The translations under genes and the position numbers were made by a program. Under the pieces are notes generated by a model, which did no database searches, was not told the origin of the DNA, and was given only the letters and a program-made list of their open reading frames with translations. This document shows, in pieces, positions 1-10,400 of a DNA stretch of 26,511 nucleotides (position 1 is the first letter of the stretch; each line of letters starts with the position of its first letter). Source of the DNA: Akkermansiaceae bacterium (lineage in GTDB: Bacteria; Verrucomicrobiota; Verrucomicrobiia; Verrucomicrobiales; Akkermansiaceae); NCBI GenBank assembly GCA_024233135.1, contig JACKPZ010000035.1:1-26511 (forward strand), written 5' to 3'.

Positions 1-1
1 C

Positions 2-448
2 TCACACCCGCTCCCACACGGCGGCCACTTCGGCGGCGATGTGGTGGAGGCGCTCGGTTTCCTCAGCGGTGAAGTCGTGCGGCTCGCGCATGCCGATGCC
101 GAGGGTGCCGAGGACCTGGCTGCCGTCCTTGCCGAGGATGGGCACGGCGAGGGAACCGGAGACGCCGGTCTTGCGTGCGTCGGGTTTGGCGACACCGCCG
201 AGGTCCTGCTGGAGGTTGCAGAGCTGGACGGGCTCGCGCTGGGCGGCGGCGGCGCCGGCGATGCCCTTGCCGAAGGGAATGGCGCGGATCTTGTCGAGCA
301 GGACGGCGGGCACGCCGATCTGGGTGACGAGATGCAGGGTTTCCTGGGCCTCGTCAGCACGATGCAGGGTGCCGGTTTCGCAGGAGAATTTCTGAAGGAT
401 ATCCTCCAGCCAGACGACGTCGAAGCGGTCGATCAAGTCGGTGTTCAT
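2..448 (-). CDS. Small GAF-domain protein
   Basis: The 148-residue product is almost entirely one GAF-like fold. The readable pattern is an N-terminal helix, a central IPFGKGIAGAAAAQREPVQL stretch (about residues 57-76) typical of the GAF core, then a VPILGKDGSQVLGTLGIGM strand pair (about 102-120) and a C-terminal helix with the FTAEETERLHHIAAEV pattern that ends many GAF domains. GAF domains bind small ligands or mediate dimerisation. No output domain (kinase, cyclase, HTH) is attached, so it would act as a stand-alone cytoplasmic sensor or partner. The Cys pattern of free-methionine sulfoxide reductases is not seen; only C23 and C77 are present. I chose the ATG at 448 because the protein similarity begins there, although the frame stays open further upstream. 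It lies 114 bases downstream of the giant membrane-protein gene on the same strand and may be the last gene of that transcript. The ligand is unknown. Confidence 0.8.
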   Translation of the reverse strand: MNTDLIDRFDVVWLEDILQKFSCETGTLHRADEAQETLHLVTQIGVPAVLLDKIRAIPFGKGIAGAAAAQREPVQLCNLQQDLGGVAKPDARKTGVSGSLAVPILGKDGSQVLGTLGIGMREPHDFTAEETERLHHIAAEVAAVWERV

Positions 449-562
449 GTTCCGGGTTTGAGGGTGGGAACCGCGACGGCACAGGGTGGGCCGCCGCGGG
501 AGGATGGATTTTGAACCCGGTGCCGCCGCGCCGCAAGACAAAGTGTGTCGCCGCCGCGGGGC

Positions 563-3500
563 TCAGGCAGCCGCCCGGCTCTTCCGGCGCAACACGATCA
601 TCGCGCCGGTGAGCAGGCAGAGGGCGAATGCCAGCCAACCGAAACCACGGCCGGGGCGCTCGATCTCAAGTTCGATGAACATCGGCCGGTCGCCACCGAC
701 CTGGACGCTGCGGCGGAAATCGAGCATCGTACCGCGCTCGGGAAGCGTGATGTCGATCGCGGCGGGCGCGGGTTCGGCGGCGAGTTGCTGGGATACAATG
801 CGGTTGGCGATTTCCTTGAGCGCGGCGTTTTCGTCGGCGGTGTTGCCTTCGAGAAAACGATCGAACTGGCGGGGATCGAAGTTGTAGGCGCCGCGGATGA
901 CCGGATTGAGTTCGACGGCGCGGTCGAGCTGGGCGTTCTGCTCCTGCTGGGGTGCGTTGGAGCGGTTGTCGAGGACCACCTTCTGGCGGCGGGTGTTGAG
1001 TCCGAGCACGGCCTGCTGGGTCTTCAGCGCGCGGAGTTGGACGCGGGCGTCCTCGCCGGATGCGGCATCGAGGTTTCCTTGGTTGAGCGCGTTGCCGAAG
1101 AATTGACTGGCCTTCTCCTGATCCCCGGCCCGGAGCCATTCGTTGGCCTGGTCGAGCAGGGCGACGGCGCTCTTCGCATCGCTGGCGCGTTTGCTTTCGA
1201 CGAAACTCTGATAGTCCTCGAGTTTGAACGCACCCATCTCGGTGCGTTGCTGGAGGTCGAAGTCGCCATCGTGGTCGGCGACGCGCCAGCCTTCGGGAAC
1301 GAGGACGCGCCATGATAGATTTTCCATCGGCACGTCGGGCAATGGTCCTTCGAGGCGGCGGCCGTCGCCGAGGCGCGACGAATAGACGAAGCGCACTTCC
1401 GCGGGCCGCCCGGCCTCGGGCGAGGGAAAGACATGGAACAACCAGTCCTCCCCTTCCCTCACGAGCGGCGCGCCTTCCGAGTTCACGAAGACATTGAACA
1501 TCCCGGAGCCCTCCGGGAGCTTGAGTCGCAATGTGTTTTTCCCGGATACCTCCATCCGCAACGTGACGGCTGTCAGGGCCGCGCCGTCGGGCGAAAGCAG
1601 CGTGAGCAGGTCGCCGCCGGAAACACGGATCTTCCGCAGGTCGGCAAGTTCATGGCGCTTGAGGCGGATGGAAAGCGGTCCTTCGGGATCGGCGACGCGG
1701 AAGACGAGGTTCGGAGCGGTGGCGTCCGGACGACTGCCGAAGTTGGTGCGGACGATCGACCAATCGCTGCGTTGCCAGCCGCGGGGAAGATCGCCGGCTT
1801 CCAATTCGAGCCGACCACCGGGACGGATGGCGGTGAAATAGGTAATCTGCCGGACGTCCTCGAGCTGCACCGGCGCGACGTCCTCGCGATCACCACCCGA
1901 CGTGGCGCGCTGCCATGCGAGTTCGACCTCGGTGTTGCCGGCGATGCCGCGTTGGAAGCGGATTTCATACACACCCTCCTCGCCATCGACGGGAACGAAG
2001 TCGGCCACCGCGGGACCGGTCCCGCGCAGGGTGGCGGCGGCGGCTTCATCGAGCGACGGCAATTTCACCCGCAGCGATTTCACCGCGGCGTTCTCGATCT
2101 TGTAGACGAGTTTCGCCTGATGCAGCACCTGTCCTTCGCGCATCGTCACTTCGTGCAGCACGCGGGCGGTGACCCACGGGTCGAGGCGGGTGATGGCGAG
2201 GCCGAGCCGCCAATCGCCCTGCAGGATCCGATAGACCAGCGCGCCGGGTCGCGAGGCGTCGCGCTGGAGTTGTTCGGGCGCTTCTCCGAGTTCGCGCGGA
2301 TCGAGTTGCGAAACATTGCGGCGGTTCACGGCGCGGACTTGCAGGCCGCGCTCCGGCACCACGGTGAGCACGCCGGTTTCCCGCGAGGCCCCACGCAGAG
2401 AAACACGCGGCGTCTGCCAATCCGCGACAGCACCGGTGGGCTTGCCGCTCATGGTGATGGAAAACGTCTGCACGCCGAGCGTCTTGCCGCTGAGATGGAG
2501 CGTCAGCACGCGACCGTCATCGCCCGCGTGTTCGGTCCAGTGGCTGAGCGCGTCACCGGTGGCAGACTCGATTTCCAAGCCATCCGGAACGGTTAGATCG
2601 AGACGGAAAACACCGGAGCGGGTGATCAGGACGTCGAGATCGGAGGAGACCACGAGCCGGTCGTCGCCGAGCGAAACGAGCTGGCGGAACTCGGAGCGGA
2701 GTTCCGGCGATACCGGGGAAACCCGCAGCACCGCCTTTGGCTCGCCGTTCGAATAACGGAACGCATGCTGAAACGGAAACAGCGGCGCGCCTTGATTGTT
2801 CTTCGGCAAAAGAGCCGCATCGAAGTCCTCCGGATTCACTCGCGACATGCCTTCCTCGCGGATCGAGTCCGCCTGCGCCTCGTCGCTGAAGATCAATCCT
2901 AACAATCCCACCTCACCGGCGCTGCCGTCCGCCCGCACCGGCGCGACCTCGACGCTGGTCGGCAGCGCGTCGGTCCCGCGCTGGGTTTCCACGAGGATCC
3001 GGAACTCCTTGTCCTGCGCGGGCTCTACGGGCACCCGAAGCTCGCCGCTGCCGGGGTCGTAGCGCCACGATCCGACCGGTCCGTCGCTCACGTCGCTCAC
3101 GGTGAAACCCGCGGGCACCCGCATCGTCAGCATTTCGACCCGCCCTTGCGACGGGCGGATGGTGATCCGGTGCAGGCCGTTGACCACACCCGGACTGGTG
3201 AGAAACAAGTTCGAGACCTCGCTGAAGAATTTCGTTTCCTCGCTGGCGACATCGCGCTGTTTCGGCCGCGCGGTGATCACCACGGGATCGACGGGCGGCA
3301 GCAACATCTCCGCGCCGCTGCGGCCGGCGGCGAGCCCCTCGACCGCCGAGACACGTGCGGCGGCATCGCAGAGAAACTCGTAACCGCCCTGGTCCCACTC
3401 GACACGCAGGCTGCGCGCGGCGGCGAGCCCGCCGGGAAGCTCCCAGCCTTTCGTCGGATCCGGCATCGGCATTTCGAAGTTCGCACGACCGGTGAGACGG

Positions 3501-6500
3501 CCCTCCGCGCCTGCTTCGATCACCCAGCCTTTGCGTTTGCCGAGCGGGGCTTTCACGACATGAAGCCCCTCGCCTTCGAAGCCGCTCAACACCGCGGGCT
3601 CGGCCAGCAGCAGGAAACGATCGCCGGCTTCCGCACGCAGCGTGAGTTCGAGCGTGCCGCGCAGGCGGCCGTCGGAAATACGACATTCGTAGGAGATCCT
3701 CTCCGCGTTGCGGAAATCCGCGGCTTCGGAGTTTCCTGCGGAACCGATCAGCAGCAATCCGCCGAGCGCGGCCGTCGCCGCGGCCTTTCCGCGTTTCTTC
3801 AGCGAACGCACGCCGGCCCAGACGCGTGGCAGCCACCATGACAAGCCGCCTAGCAGAAGCATCGAAAAGAACAGGACGCCGCCGTCGCGGATCCCAAGGA
3901 ACGCGGCGAGCACCGAAGCCGCTCCGCAGGCAAACCAGAAGCGATCCTTCTTCCACCAACCGCGGCCGGCGATGGCAATGCCCACGATGAGGACGAGCCA
4001 GACGCCCCAATCGACCCGCGCGAGCCACTCGGGCTGGTTCGCAAGCTGCACGGCGAGCGCGCCACCCGCCGGAACGACCGGTGCGGCGTATTCCAGGGTG
4101 TCCGATGCCGCGCCGCGCGTTGCATGCGCATCAAGGGCGAGCAATCCGCAAAGCACCAGGAACAAGAGTCCCGCAAACAAGGAAACGAACAAACGCGCGC
4201 CGCGCGGATTCCCCGCGGCGGCTCCCAGCGCGGCGAGCCCCGTCAAAAGCAGCGCGAATCCGCCCGCGCGGTGGCGGCGCAGCCAGCTCCAGCCATCTTC
4301 CGCGAGCACCGGGCGGACGAGCCCGATGTTTCCGCCCCGCGGCACGAGCCTGCGGCCTTCGTCGCCCTCGATCGTCCACTCGCCGAGCACCATCGGCGCC
4401 TCCAAAGCCGGAGACGTTAGCTCGACCTTGCCGGAGTCGGCCTTTTCAGGACCGTAGCGCAAGGCGATCTCCACCGTGCGATTCGGATCGCCGTGGGCGG
4501 GCAGCGGAATCAAGGTGTCGCCGCCATCGATGCGGGCGTTGACCGCCGAGCCATCGACCTTCGCCTCCCACAACATCCCGGGGTCGGGAAACTTCACGCG
4601 CAGCGCGCTCCGGCCGCGGGATTTCACGAAGAAACGGGCGTCGGTCACCCACTGGCCGTCGCGCGAGACGCGGCTGGAGAGTTTCGCGAAGTCCACCACC
4701 TGATCGACCGTCTCGCCGTCGCGGAACCATTCGATGTCCATGGATATCTTGAAATCCGGAGATGTGTATTGCCACACGCCGATGGTGGGCGCGGAGCTGA
4801 GCAGACGGAACTCGGCGGGAAGCTCGCTCGGGTCGATGCGCAACAAGGAACCCTCCGACGTTTCCTTATGGTTCACCTGCAGCGGGCTGACGACCTGGAC
4901 AAAGCCGCGCTCACCCTGCACGCCGAGTGGACGCACGTCGCCGGGCGTGAGCGTGCCGCCGCCCGCGCTCATCGGGCGTTCGAATGTGAGCAACAAGGTG
5001 CCCGCACCGGATAGAGGCCGGGTCAACGGGACGATCACCGTGTTTTCCTCGCGCCGCCAGTCGCGGCCGACGTTCTGGCCGGTGACATCGACATTTCCGA
5101 TTCCTTCGGGCACCGAGACGCGCCACTCGGTGGCCGGCGCGCCGACGACGAAATAGTTGATCAGCACGCTGCCATAGACCGCGCCGGTCTTGAGCGAGTA
5201 GAGGTGGAACACATCGGCCTGCACGCTTTGGCCGAGCGCCTCGACATCGAGCGACACGGACCAATCGCCCTCGCGCAGCCGGAAGGCTTGTTGCAGACCC
5301 GCGGCTTTCTTCGGGAAGAACGTGAGCGGCACCTCGGCGAGACCCTTGCTCGCGGCCACGCCGAGCCGATATCCCGCCGTGGCGACCGCGCCGATGGACC
5401 CGCGGCGCGACTTCGCCTCGGGAAACCCGAGCGGCGTGAGTTTCCACGGACCCGCCTTGGCTGCTTCGTTTTTCTCCAGCGTGAGGTGGACCAGACGGCG
5501 TCCAGCCACCGGCTCGCGGAAGATCACCTTGAGCTTGCGCATGCCGGCGGCGGCCTCGCCGGAGACCGCGTAATCCGCCACTTCCGCGCCGGTAACGGAG
5601 GCCACCGCGTGGTCCGCCGGGATCTCCAGCTCCCACTCGCGGACGGGCGCCTCGCGGATGTCGAGTTCGATGTCGGACAGGATCCGTCGGTCGGTCTCGC
5701 CGAGTTCATAGACGGTCACCTCGGTCACGCCGGTTTCCGGCAGCACCTGGTTCGCGCGCACCTGATAGGCATATTCCGCAGAGGGAAACCGATAGACAAA
5801 CGATTGCCGCGCGCCGTCGGCGGCACCGCCGGGAAACTGGTCGGGCGCGAGCTGGATGAGCCCGTTGGTTTCCGCGACCTCGACGCGCACCGCGCCGTCG
5901 TTCGAAACCCGCAGCCATCCGTTGTGGCGCAGCGATCCGCGCGGCGTCGCGCGCAGGACATCGGCTTTCACCGGGAATCCGCCGAGCGCGGCCTGGGTGC
6001 GGAGGTCGAGCGTACCCTTCCCTTCGATCGGCCGCGACAGCGTGACGTCGAGAAGGCGCCCACCCTCTTCCTCGCGGATCGCCCAGCCGGTGACGGCGTC
6101 GCCGGTGACTGAGAGCACCTCGCCGGGACCGGTTAGATCGAGGGTGATGGCATCGAGTTTTCCTTGGAGCACGCGCAGGCTCATCGTCGTCCGCTGGCGC
6201 AGCAGGCCGCTGCCGACGAGCACGTCGGTCGCCTCGCTGCTGGTGAAGAACAAGGCGCCGTCGGCGAGTTCACCGGCCGGACGCCATGCCATCGCCGCAT
6301 TGCCGCTGGCGGGCAGGAAGCCGCGCCACAATCCTCCGTCACGCCGCGGGACCACCGCCATGCCGGCTCCGAAGGACACATCGTCGGACAAACCCGCGAG
6401 TTCCACCGGCACGACCACCCCGGCGGGCAGGACGAAGGCGAGCTTGCGCCAGTCGCCATCGCGGCCGATCGGCACGACGAAGGACAGGTCGATGGGAAAC

Positions 6501-7393
6501 ACGCCGGGACGTCCGGCGACGAGTTGATAGACCGGTTGGTCGCGGCCCTCGGCGAGGGCGACATGCCAGCCGTCGCCGGACACCTCGCCGGACAAGGCAG
6601 CGCCTCCGCCTAACAAAACGATCGACGCCCCCTCGCGTGATGCGCCCGCCGTGGCGCGGAAGCGAAACGAAACGGACTTTCCGTCATCCGCGAGTTTCCC
6701 TTCGAGACGGCTGTCGGCGAGCTCGAGACCGGCCGCGGAGCTGTCCGCGGGAGAAACGGTGAGATCGATCCGTGCGCCGGCCGTTCCGACGAAGCCGCGG
6801 GTTTTCCCATCTTCCAGCGGAGAAAGGCCCTCCGCCTTGGTCACCTTGAGATCGACACCCGGATCGGCATCAAGCGTGACGCTCAGCGCGAAACCGGTCG
6901 CCTGGCCTGGAGACGGAAGCAAAACACCCGCCGCACCATCCTTCACCGCAAGCCGCGTTCGGACATCGACCGTCAGGTTTTCCGGCAGCTTGCCTTCGAT
7001 CTCCGCCGGACGGATGTCGAGAAAGCGTTCGCCACCGGCCGCCACGCGCACGGACCAATCGCGAAGTCCGTCACCGGTCACGTCCGTGATCTCGCCCGGC
7101 CCGCTCAGGCCGAGCGTGAGTGTCTCCGCTTTCCCCTGATGCACTTGGAACGAGATCGTCTGGGCGCTGGTGACCTCGTCGAGGGAGACGCGGCCTTTCA
7201 CCTCGGCGCGCGCGGAGAAAAACAGGGGCGCGGGTTTCGCGGATTTGGCCCACGGGACGAGGACGATGCGTTCGTCATTCGCTTGCTCCGTGACATCCGC
7301 GCTCTCACGAGCGCGCCCACCTTCCTGGTCCTGGGCATGGGAAGTGGCGAGAAATGCCAGCACGAAGAGCGGGAACAGCCGGATGATTTTCAT
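563..7393 (-). CDS. Giant (2276-aa) exported multi-module membrane protein of unknown function
   Basis: I do not recognise a named family. The start at 7393 has a fair ribosome site (CAGGA, 5 bases upstream) and a Sec signal peptide (residues 1-20, cut after SHA). The N-terminal half is beta-rich to about 1030. A block of hydrophobic segments follows: about 1044-1060, 1068-1088, 1129-1145, 1151-1167 and 1172-1189. Residues 1198-1224 then look like a second signal peptide (KKRGK, a hydrophobic core, SEA-AD). The second beta-rich half runs from 1225 to about 2060. Next come a helical TPR-like stretch (about 2070-2130), a membrane helix (about 2251-2268) and an Arg/Lys-rich tail. A module with the core V-T-G-D-x-V-x-x-W recurs at about 105-113, 429-437, 600-608 and 770-779, and in weaker form at 1435-1443 and 1611-1619. 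The gene follows the von Willebrand gene by 62 bases. My inference is a cell-surface or periplasmic scaffold anchored in the inner membrane; enzymatic activity cannot be read from the sequence. Confidence 0.85.
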   Translation of the reverse strand: MKIIRLFPLFVLAFLATSHAQDQEGGRARESADVTEQANDERIVLVPWAKSAKPAPLFFSARAEVKGRVSLDEVTSAQTISFQVHQGKAETLTLGLSGPGEITDVTGDGLRDWSVRVAAGGERFLDIRPAEIEGKLPENLTVDVRTRLAVKDGAAGVLLPSPGQATGFALSVTLDADPGVDLKVTKAEGLSPLEDGKTRGFVGTAGARIDLTVSPADSSAAGLELADSRLEGKLADDGKSVSFRFRATAGASREGASIVLLGGGAALSGEVSGDGWHVALAEGRDQPVYQLVAGRPGVFPIDLSFVVPIGRDGDWRKLAFVLPAGVVVPVELAGLSDDVSFGAGMAVVPRRDGGLWRGFLPASGNAAMAWRPAGELADGALFFTSSEATDVLVGSGLLRQRTTMSLRVLQGKLDAITLDLTGPGEVLSVTGDAVTGWAIREEEGGRLLDVTLSRPIEGKGTLDLRTQAALGGFPVKADVLRATPRGSLRHNGWLRVSNDGAVRVEVAETNGLIQLAPDQFPGGAADGARQSFVYRFPSAEYAYQVRANQVLPETGVTEVTVYELGETDRRILSDIELDIREAPVREWELEIPADHAVASVTGAEVADYAVSGEAAAGMRKLKVIFREPVAGRRLVHLTLEKNEAAKAGPWKLTPLGFPEAKSRRGSIGAVATAGYRLGVAASKGLAEVPLTFFPKKAAGLQQAFRLREGDWSVSLDVEALGQSVQADVFHLYSLKTGAVYGSVLINYFVVGAPATEWRVSVPEGIGNVDVTGQNVGRDWRREENTVIVPLTRPLSGAGTLLLTFERPMSAGGGTLTPGDVRPLGVQGERGFVQVVSPLQVNHKETSEGSLLRIDPSELPAEFRLLSSAPTIGVWQYTSPDFKISMDIEWFRDGETVDQVVDFAKLSSRVSRDGQWVTDARFFVKSRGRSALRVKFPDPGMLWEAKVDGSAVNARIDGGDTLIPLPAHGDPNRTVEIALRYGPEKADSGKVELTSPALEAPMVLGEWTIEGDEGRRLVPRGGNIGLVRPVLAEDGWSWLRRHRAGGFALLLTGLAALGAAAGNPRGARLFVSLFAGLLFLVLCGLLALDAHATRGAASDTLEYAAPVVPAGGALAVQLANQPEWLARVDWGVWLVLIVGIAIAGRGWWKKDRFWFACGAASVLAAFLGIRDGGVLFFSMLLLGGLSWWLPRVWAGVRSLKKRGKAAATAALGGLLLIGSAGNSEAADFRNAERISYECRISDGRLRGTLELTLRAEAGDRFLLLAEPAVLSGFEGEGLHVVKAPLGKRKGWVIEAGAEGRLTGRANFEMPMPDPTKGWELPGGLAAARSLRVEWDQGGYEFLCDAAARVSAVEGLAAGRSGAEMLLPPVDPVVITARPKQRDVASEETKFFSEVSNLFLTSPGVVNGLHRITIRPSQGRVEMLTMRVPAGFTVSDVSDGPVGSWRYDPGSGELRVPVEPAQDKEFRILVETQRGTDALPTSVEVAPVRADGSAGEVGLLGLIFSDEAQADSIREEGMSRVNPEDFDAALLPKNNQGAPLFPFQHAFRYSNGEPKAVLRVSPVSPELRSEFRQLVSLGDDRLVVSSDLDVLITRSGVFRLDLTVPDGLEIESATGDALSHWTEHAGDDGRVLTLHLSGKTLGVQTFSITMSGKPTGAVADWQTPRVSLRGASRETGVLTVVPERGLQVRAVNRRNVSQLDPRELGEAPEQLQRDASRPGALVYRILQGDWRLGLAITRLDPWVTARVLHEVTMREGQVLHQAKLVYKIENAAVKSLRVKLPSLDEAAAATLRGTGPAVADFVPVDGEEGVYEIRFQRGIAGNTEVELAWQRATSGGDREDVAPVQLEDVRQITYFTAIRPGGRLELEAGDLPRGWQRSDWSIVRTNFGSRPDATAPNLVFRVADPEGPLSIRLKRHELADLRKIRVSGGDLLTLLSPDGAALTAVTLRMEVSGKNTLRLKLPEGSGMFNVFVNSEGAPLVREGEDWLFHVFPSPEAGRPAEVRFVYSSRLGDGRRLEGPLPDVPMENLSWRVLVPEGWRVADHDGDFDLQQRTEMGAFKLEDYQSFVESKRASDAKSAVALLDQANEWLRAGDQEKASQFFGNALNQGNLDAASGEDARVQLRALKTQQAVLGLNTRRQKVVLDNRSNAPQQEQNAQLDRAVELNPVIRGAYNFDPRQFDRFLEGNTADENAALKEIANRIVSQQLAAEPAPAAIDITLPERGTMLDFRRSVQVGGDRPMFIELEIERPGRGFGWLAFALCLLTGAMIVLRRKSRAAA

Positions 7394-7455
7394 GAGATCC
7401 TGTTTCTAACATCGTTGCGGCGGCGCTTCGGTAAACACCGCGTAAATTGTCCCGC

Positions 7456-10400
7456 TCACAGCGAGCGGATCATTTCCAGAAGATCCTCGACGGATGACGA
7501 TCCATCATAGGCCGACTTCACCCGGGCGCGGACGCCGGCGAGCTTGCGGAAATCGATGGCCTCCGCAGCGGGGCCGCCGCGGAGTTTCTCGGCGGCCAGC
7601 GTGGCCAGGCCGGCAAGTTGCATCGACGGCGCGGCGAGGTCGAAGGCCGGCGCGTTCGCATCGTGGGAAATCGTCCACGCGCGCTCGACCATCGCGTTCG
7701 CCGCGGTGTCGCGGAAGCGCACGCTCACCTCGCCGATCTCGCCGCTGCCGTTGGGCAGTGGTTCGATCTGATAGATGGCGACGCCGGCTTCTTCAGCGGC
7801 CATCTCCGCGGCGTCCACCGCGTCGTTGCGGAAGTCCTCGGTCTTGAGACGATCCTTTTCGAAACCGATGAGCCGGTAGTGACCGACGCGCTCCGGGTTG
7901 AAGCGCACCTGCACCTTCACATTCTCCGCGGCCGGGCGGAAGGCACCGGCGAGTTGTTTTGCGAACGCCGCGCCATCGACTCCCTTGCCGACGACGTGGT
8001 AACGGCCGTTGCCGTTGCGGGCGAGTTCGGCGAGCAGGTTGTCGTTGAGGTCGTCCGCGGCCATGCCGGCGATGTCGATGGCGAGGCCCTGGTTGCGGAT
8101 GTCGCGGATGCGGGCGGCGAGCTTTTCGGGATCGGCATTGCCGAGGTTCGCCGCGCCGTCGGTGAACAACACGATGCGGTTCTGTGCGCCATCGAGTTTC
8201 GCCCGCTGCGCGAGCGTTTCGCCGAGTTTCAGAGCTTCCTCCAGATTCGTCCCGCCCTCGCTGGATTCGAGGTGGATCAGGTCGGCGAGTTGGTCCGCCT
8301 TGTCACCGGTCAGCGAGTCCGCCAGCAGGTGCGGCGTGCGGGAGAAACCGATCACCGTCACGCGGTCGTTCTCCGTCAACAGGCTCGAAAGCCCGGCGAG
8401 CGCCTGCTCCAGCGCCGCGCGGCGGTCCTCGCGGACCATCGACCCGCTGTGATCCACCAACAACGTGAGCCGCAGAGGCTGCGACGCCGCGCGCCCGGCG
8501 GCCGCCGTTTTCAGCGCGATGCGCACGAGATTCCGCCCCGGCACCACCGGATGGGCGCATTGTTCGATGTTCACCGCCACCGGTTCCCCCGCCGCGGGCG
8601 CGGGGTCCTGATAGTCCACCGCATTGTAAAACTGCTCGGGCTTGATCGACGCCGGATCCGGCCGCTCGCCCTTCGCCAACGCCGCCTTGGCGATCTGGAA
8701 CGACGCGTCGCTGACGTTCAGCGAAAAGGTCGAGTAGGGATCGTCGGTGGCGAGGGTTTCGTCTTCGACAGGAAGGGGCGCGGGTTTCAACGCGACTTCG
8801 GGCTGCTTCTTCCTCACATCCGCTTCTCGGACCTGAACTTCCGCCATGGATGTGGTTTCGGCCTCAGGCAAGGCCGGCCGATCGGAATCGATATCGAACA
8901 AGGCTGAGTCTGGCTCCATTTGCTCGCCGGCGGGTTGGAAATCCCTGCCGAAAAATGCACCCGTAGTTGGGATGCCATCCAAATCCGGAACACCTTGTCG
9001 CTTGGGAGAAAAGGCATCCCCCGCCTCCGTTCCAGCCGATTCACCGCCGGGACGGCTGTAATAGGCGAAATCACTCGCATCGCCGAACAGCTTCTTCGCA
9101 GCATCCAGCTCTCCATCCTGCCCATCGACATCCCCGCTGCGGCCGGCGTACCGATTCTGGTCTATCGGTTTCTCGTCGTTTCGGGGCAGGGCGAGCTCCC
9201 AGGCCTTGTCCACCTCCGCCAGCAACTCGGCGCGGGTGTGGTCGTATGCAGCGCGGTAGTAGTCCGTTTTCGCTTGCGCGAGCCGTTCGAGTCCGCGGCG
9301 GGCGGCCTTGTTGTAGGGATCCTTGCGGAGAACGTTTTCGTAGTCGTTCTTCGCATCGTCGAATTTGCCGAGATTGTAGTTTCCTTCGGCCGCATAGAGA
9401 TTTCTACCCACATCATCCACCTCCTCCAAACGATCGGCCATTGGAACTGAATCACCCTTCGCGGGGGCCGCCATGCCGAGGGCTCCTTCCTTGCCTCCCG
9501 CGGCACCCCGCTGCCGGCGGGAGATGATCTCGCGCTGCGCGAGTTTCGAAAGACGTTGCTCCGGTGCCGGGGCGGCCGGCTCGGGAGAGTTGAGGATCGC
9601 ATCGATGCTGTTCCGTGTGATGGCGGAATCGCCACTGCGCAGGCCACTTGTAAGACCATTGCCTTTCGCGCCCTCGTCCTGCCCGCCCCAACCCGCTCCG
9701 AAGTCGTCGGCGTCACCGAACGAAAGGCTCGCGGTCTCCGCATCCGCGAGTTCGGGAAGCGGAACCTCCAGCGAACCGGCCGTGCTGCCGGCCAGCACCG
9801 GCCGGGCGGCGGACGACGACGGTGCGGAAGGTGCGGATGGCTTGGCGGGGATCCGCTTCGATTCCCTGGCCATCTCACGGACTTGCATCGGCGCCGATTC
9901 GAGGACGATCTGCGCCTCGGTGTTTCGCTTGGATTGATCATTCGCGGACGCGAGTGCGGCCGCTGTTCCGGTGGACTCGCCATCCCACGAATCCTCGTGA
10001 ATCTCTACGGATTCCCGCGGCATGTTGCTGGAAACCGTTTCTCCGATGAGCTTGAGCTTGAGGTTCTGGAGAAGTTCCTGATCCGTCTCGAAGTCGCGTT
10101 TGGCGTCGACGTAGTCCTGCGCGTCGAGTCCGCGTTTGACGGCGTCTTCGACGTCTTCGTTTTTCGCCACCTCCGCGCTTTTCATCCGCTCGTTCGCGAG
10201 GTCGAGCTGGGCCTGGAGTGTCGCGCGAAGGCTGGTCACTCCATCGTCGAGCTGCTGCTTCATGTTCGAGATCTGATCCTTCGCTGCCAGAACCGTGGGA
10301 TGCCTTTCGCCCGCACCGGCCGCCTTCAGGGTTTCCACACTCCGTTTCGCCTCCAGATACTGTGGATAGACGTTCCGGATGATGTTGTCCGGAAGATCGA

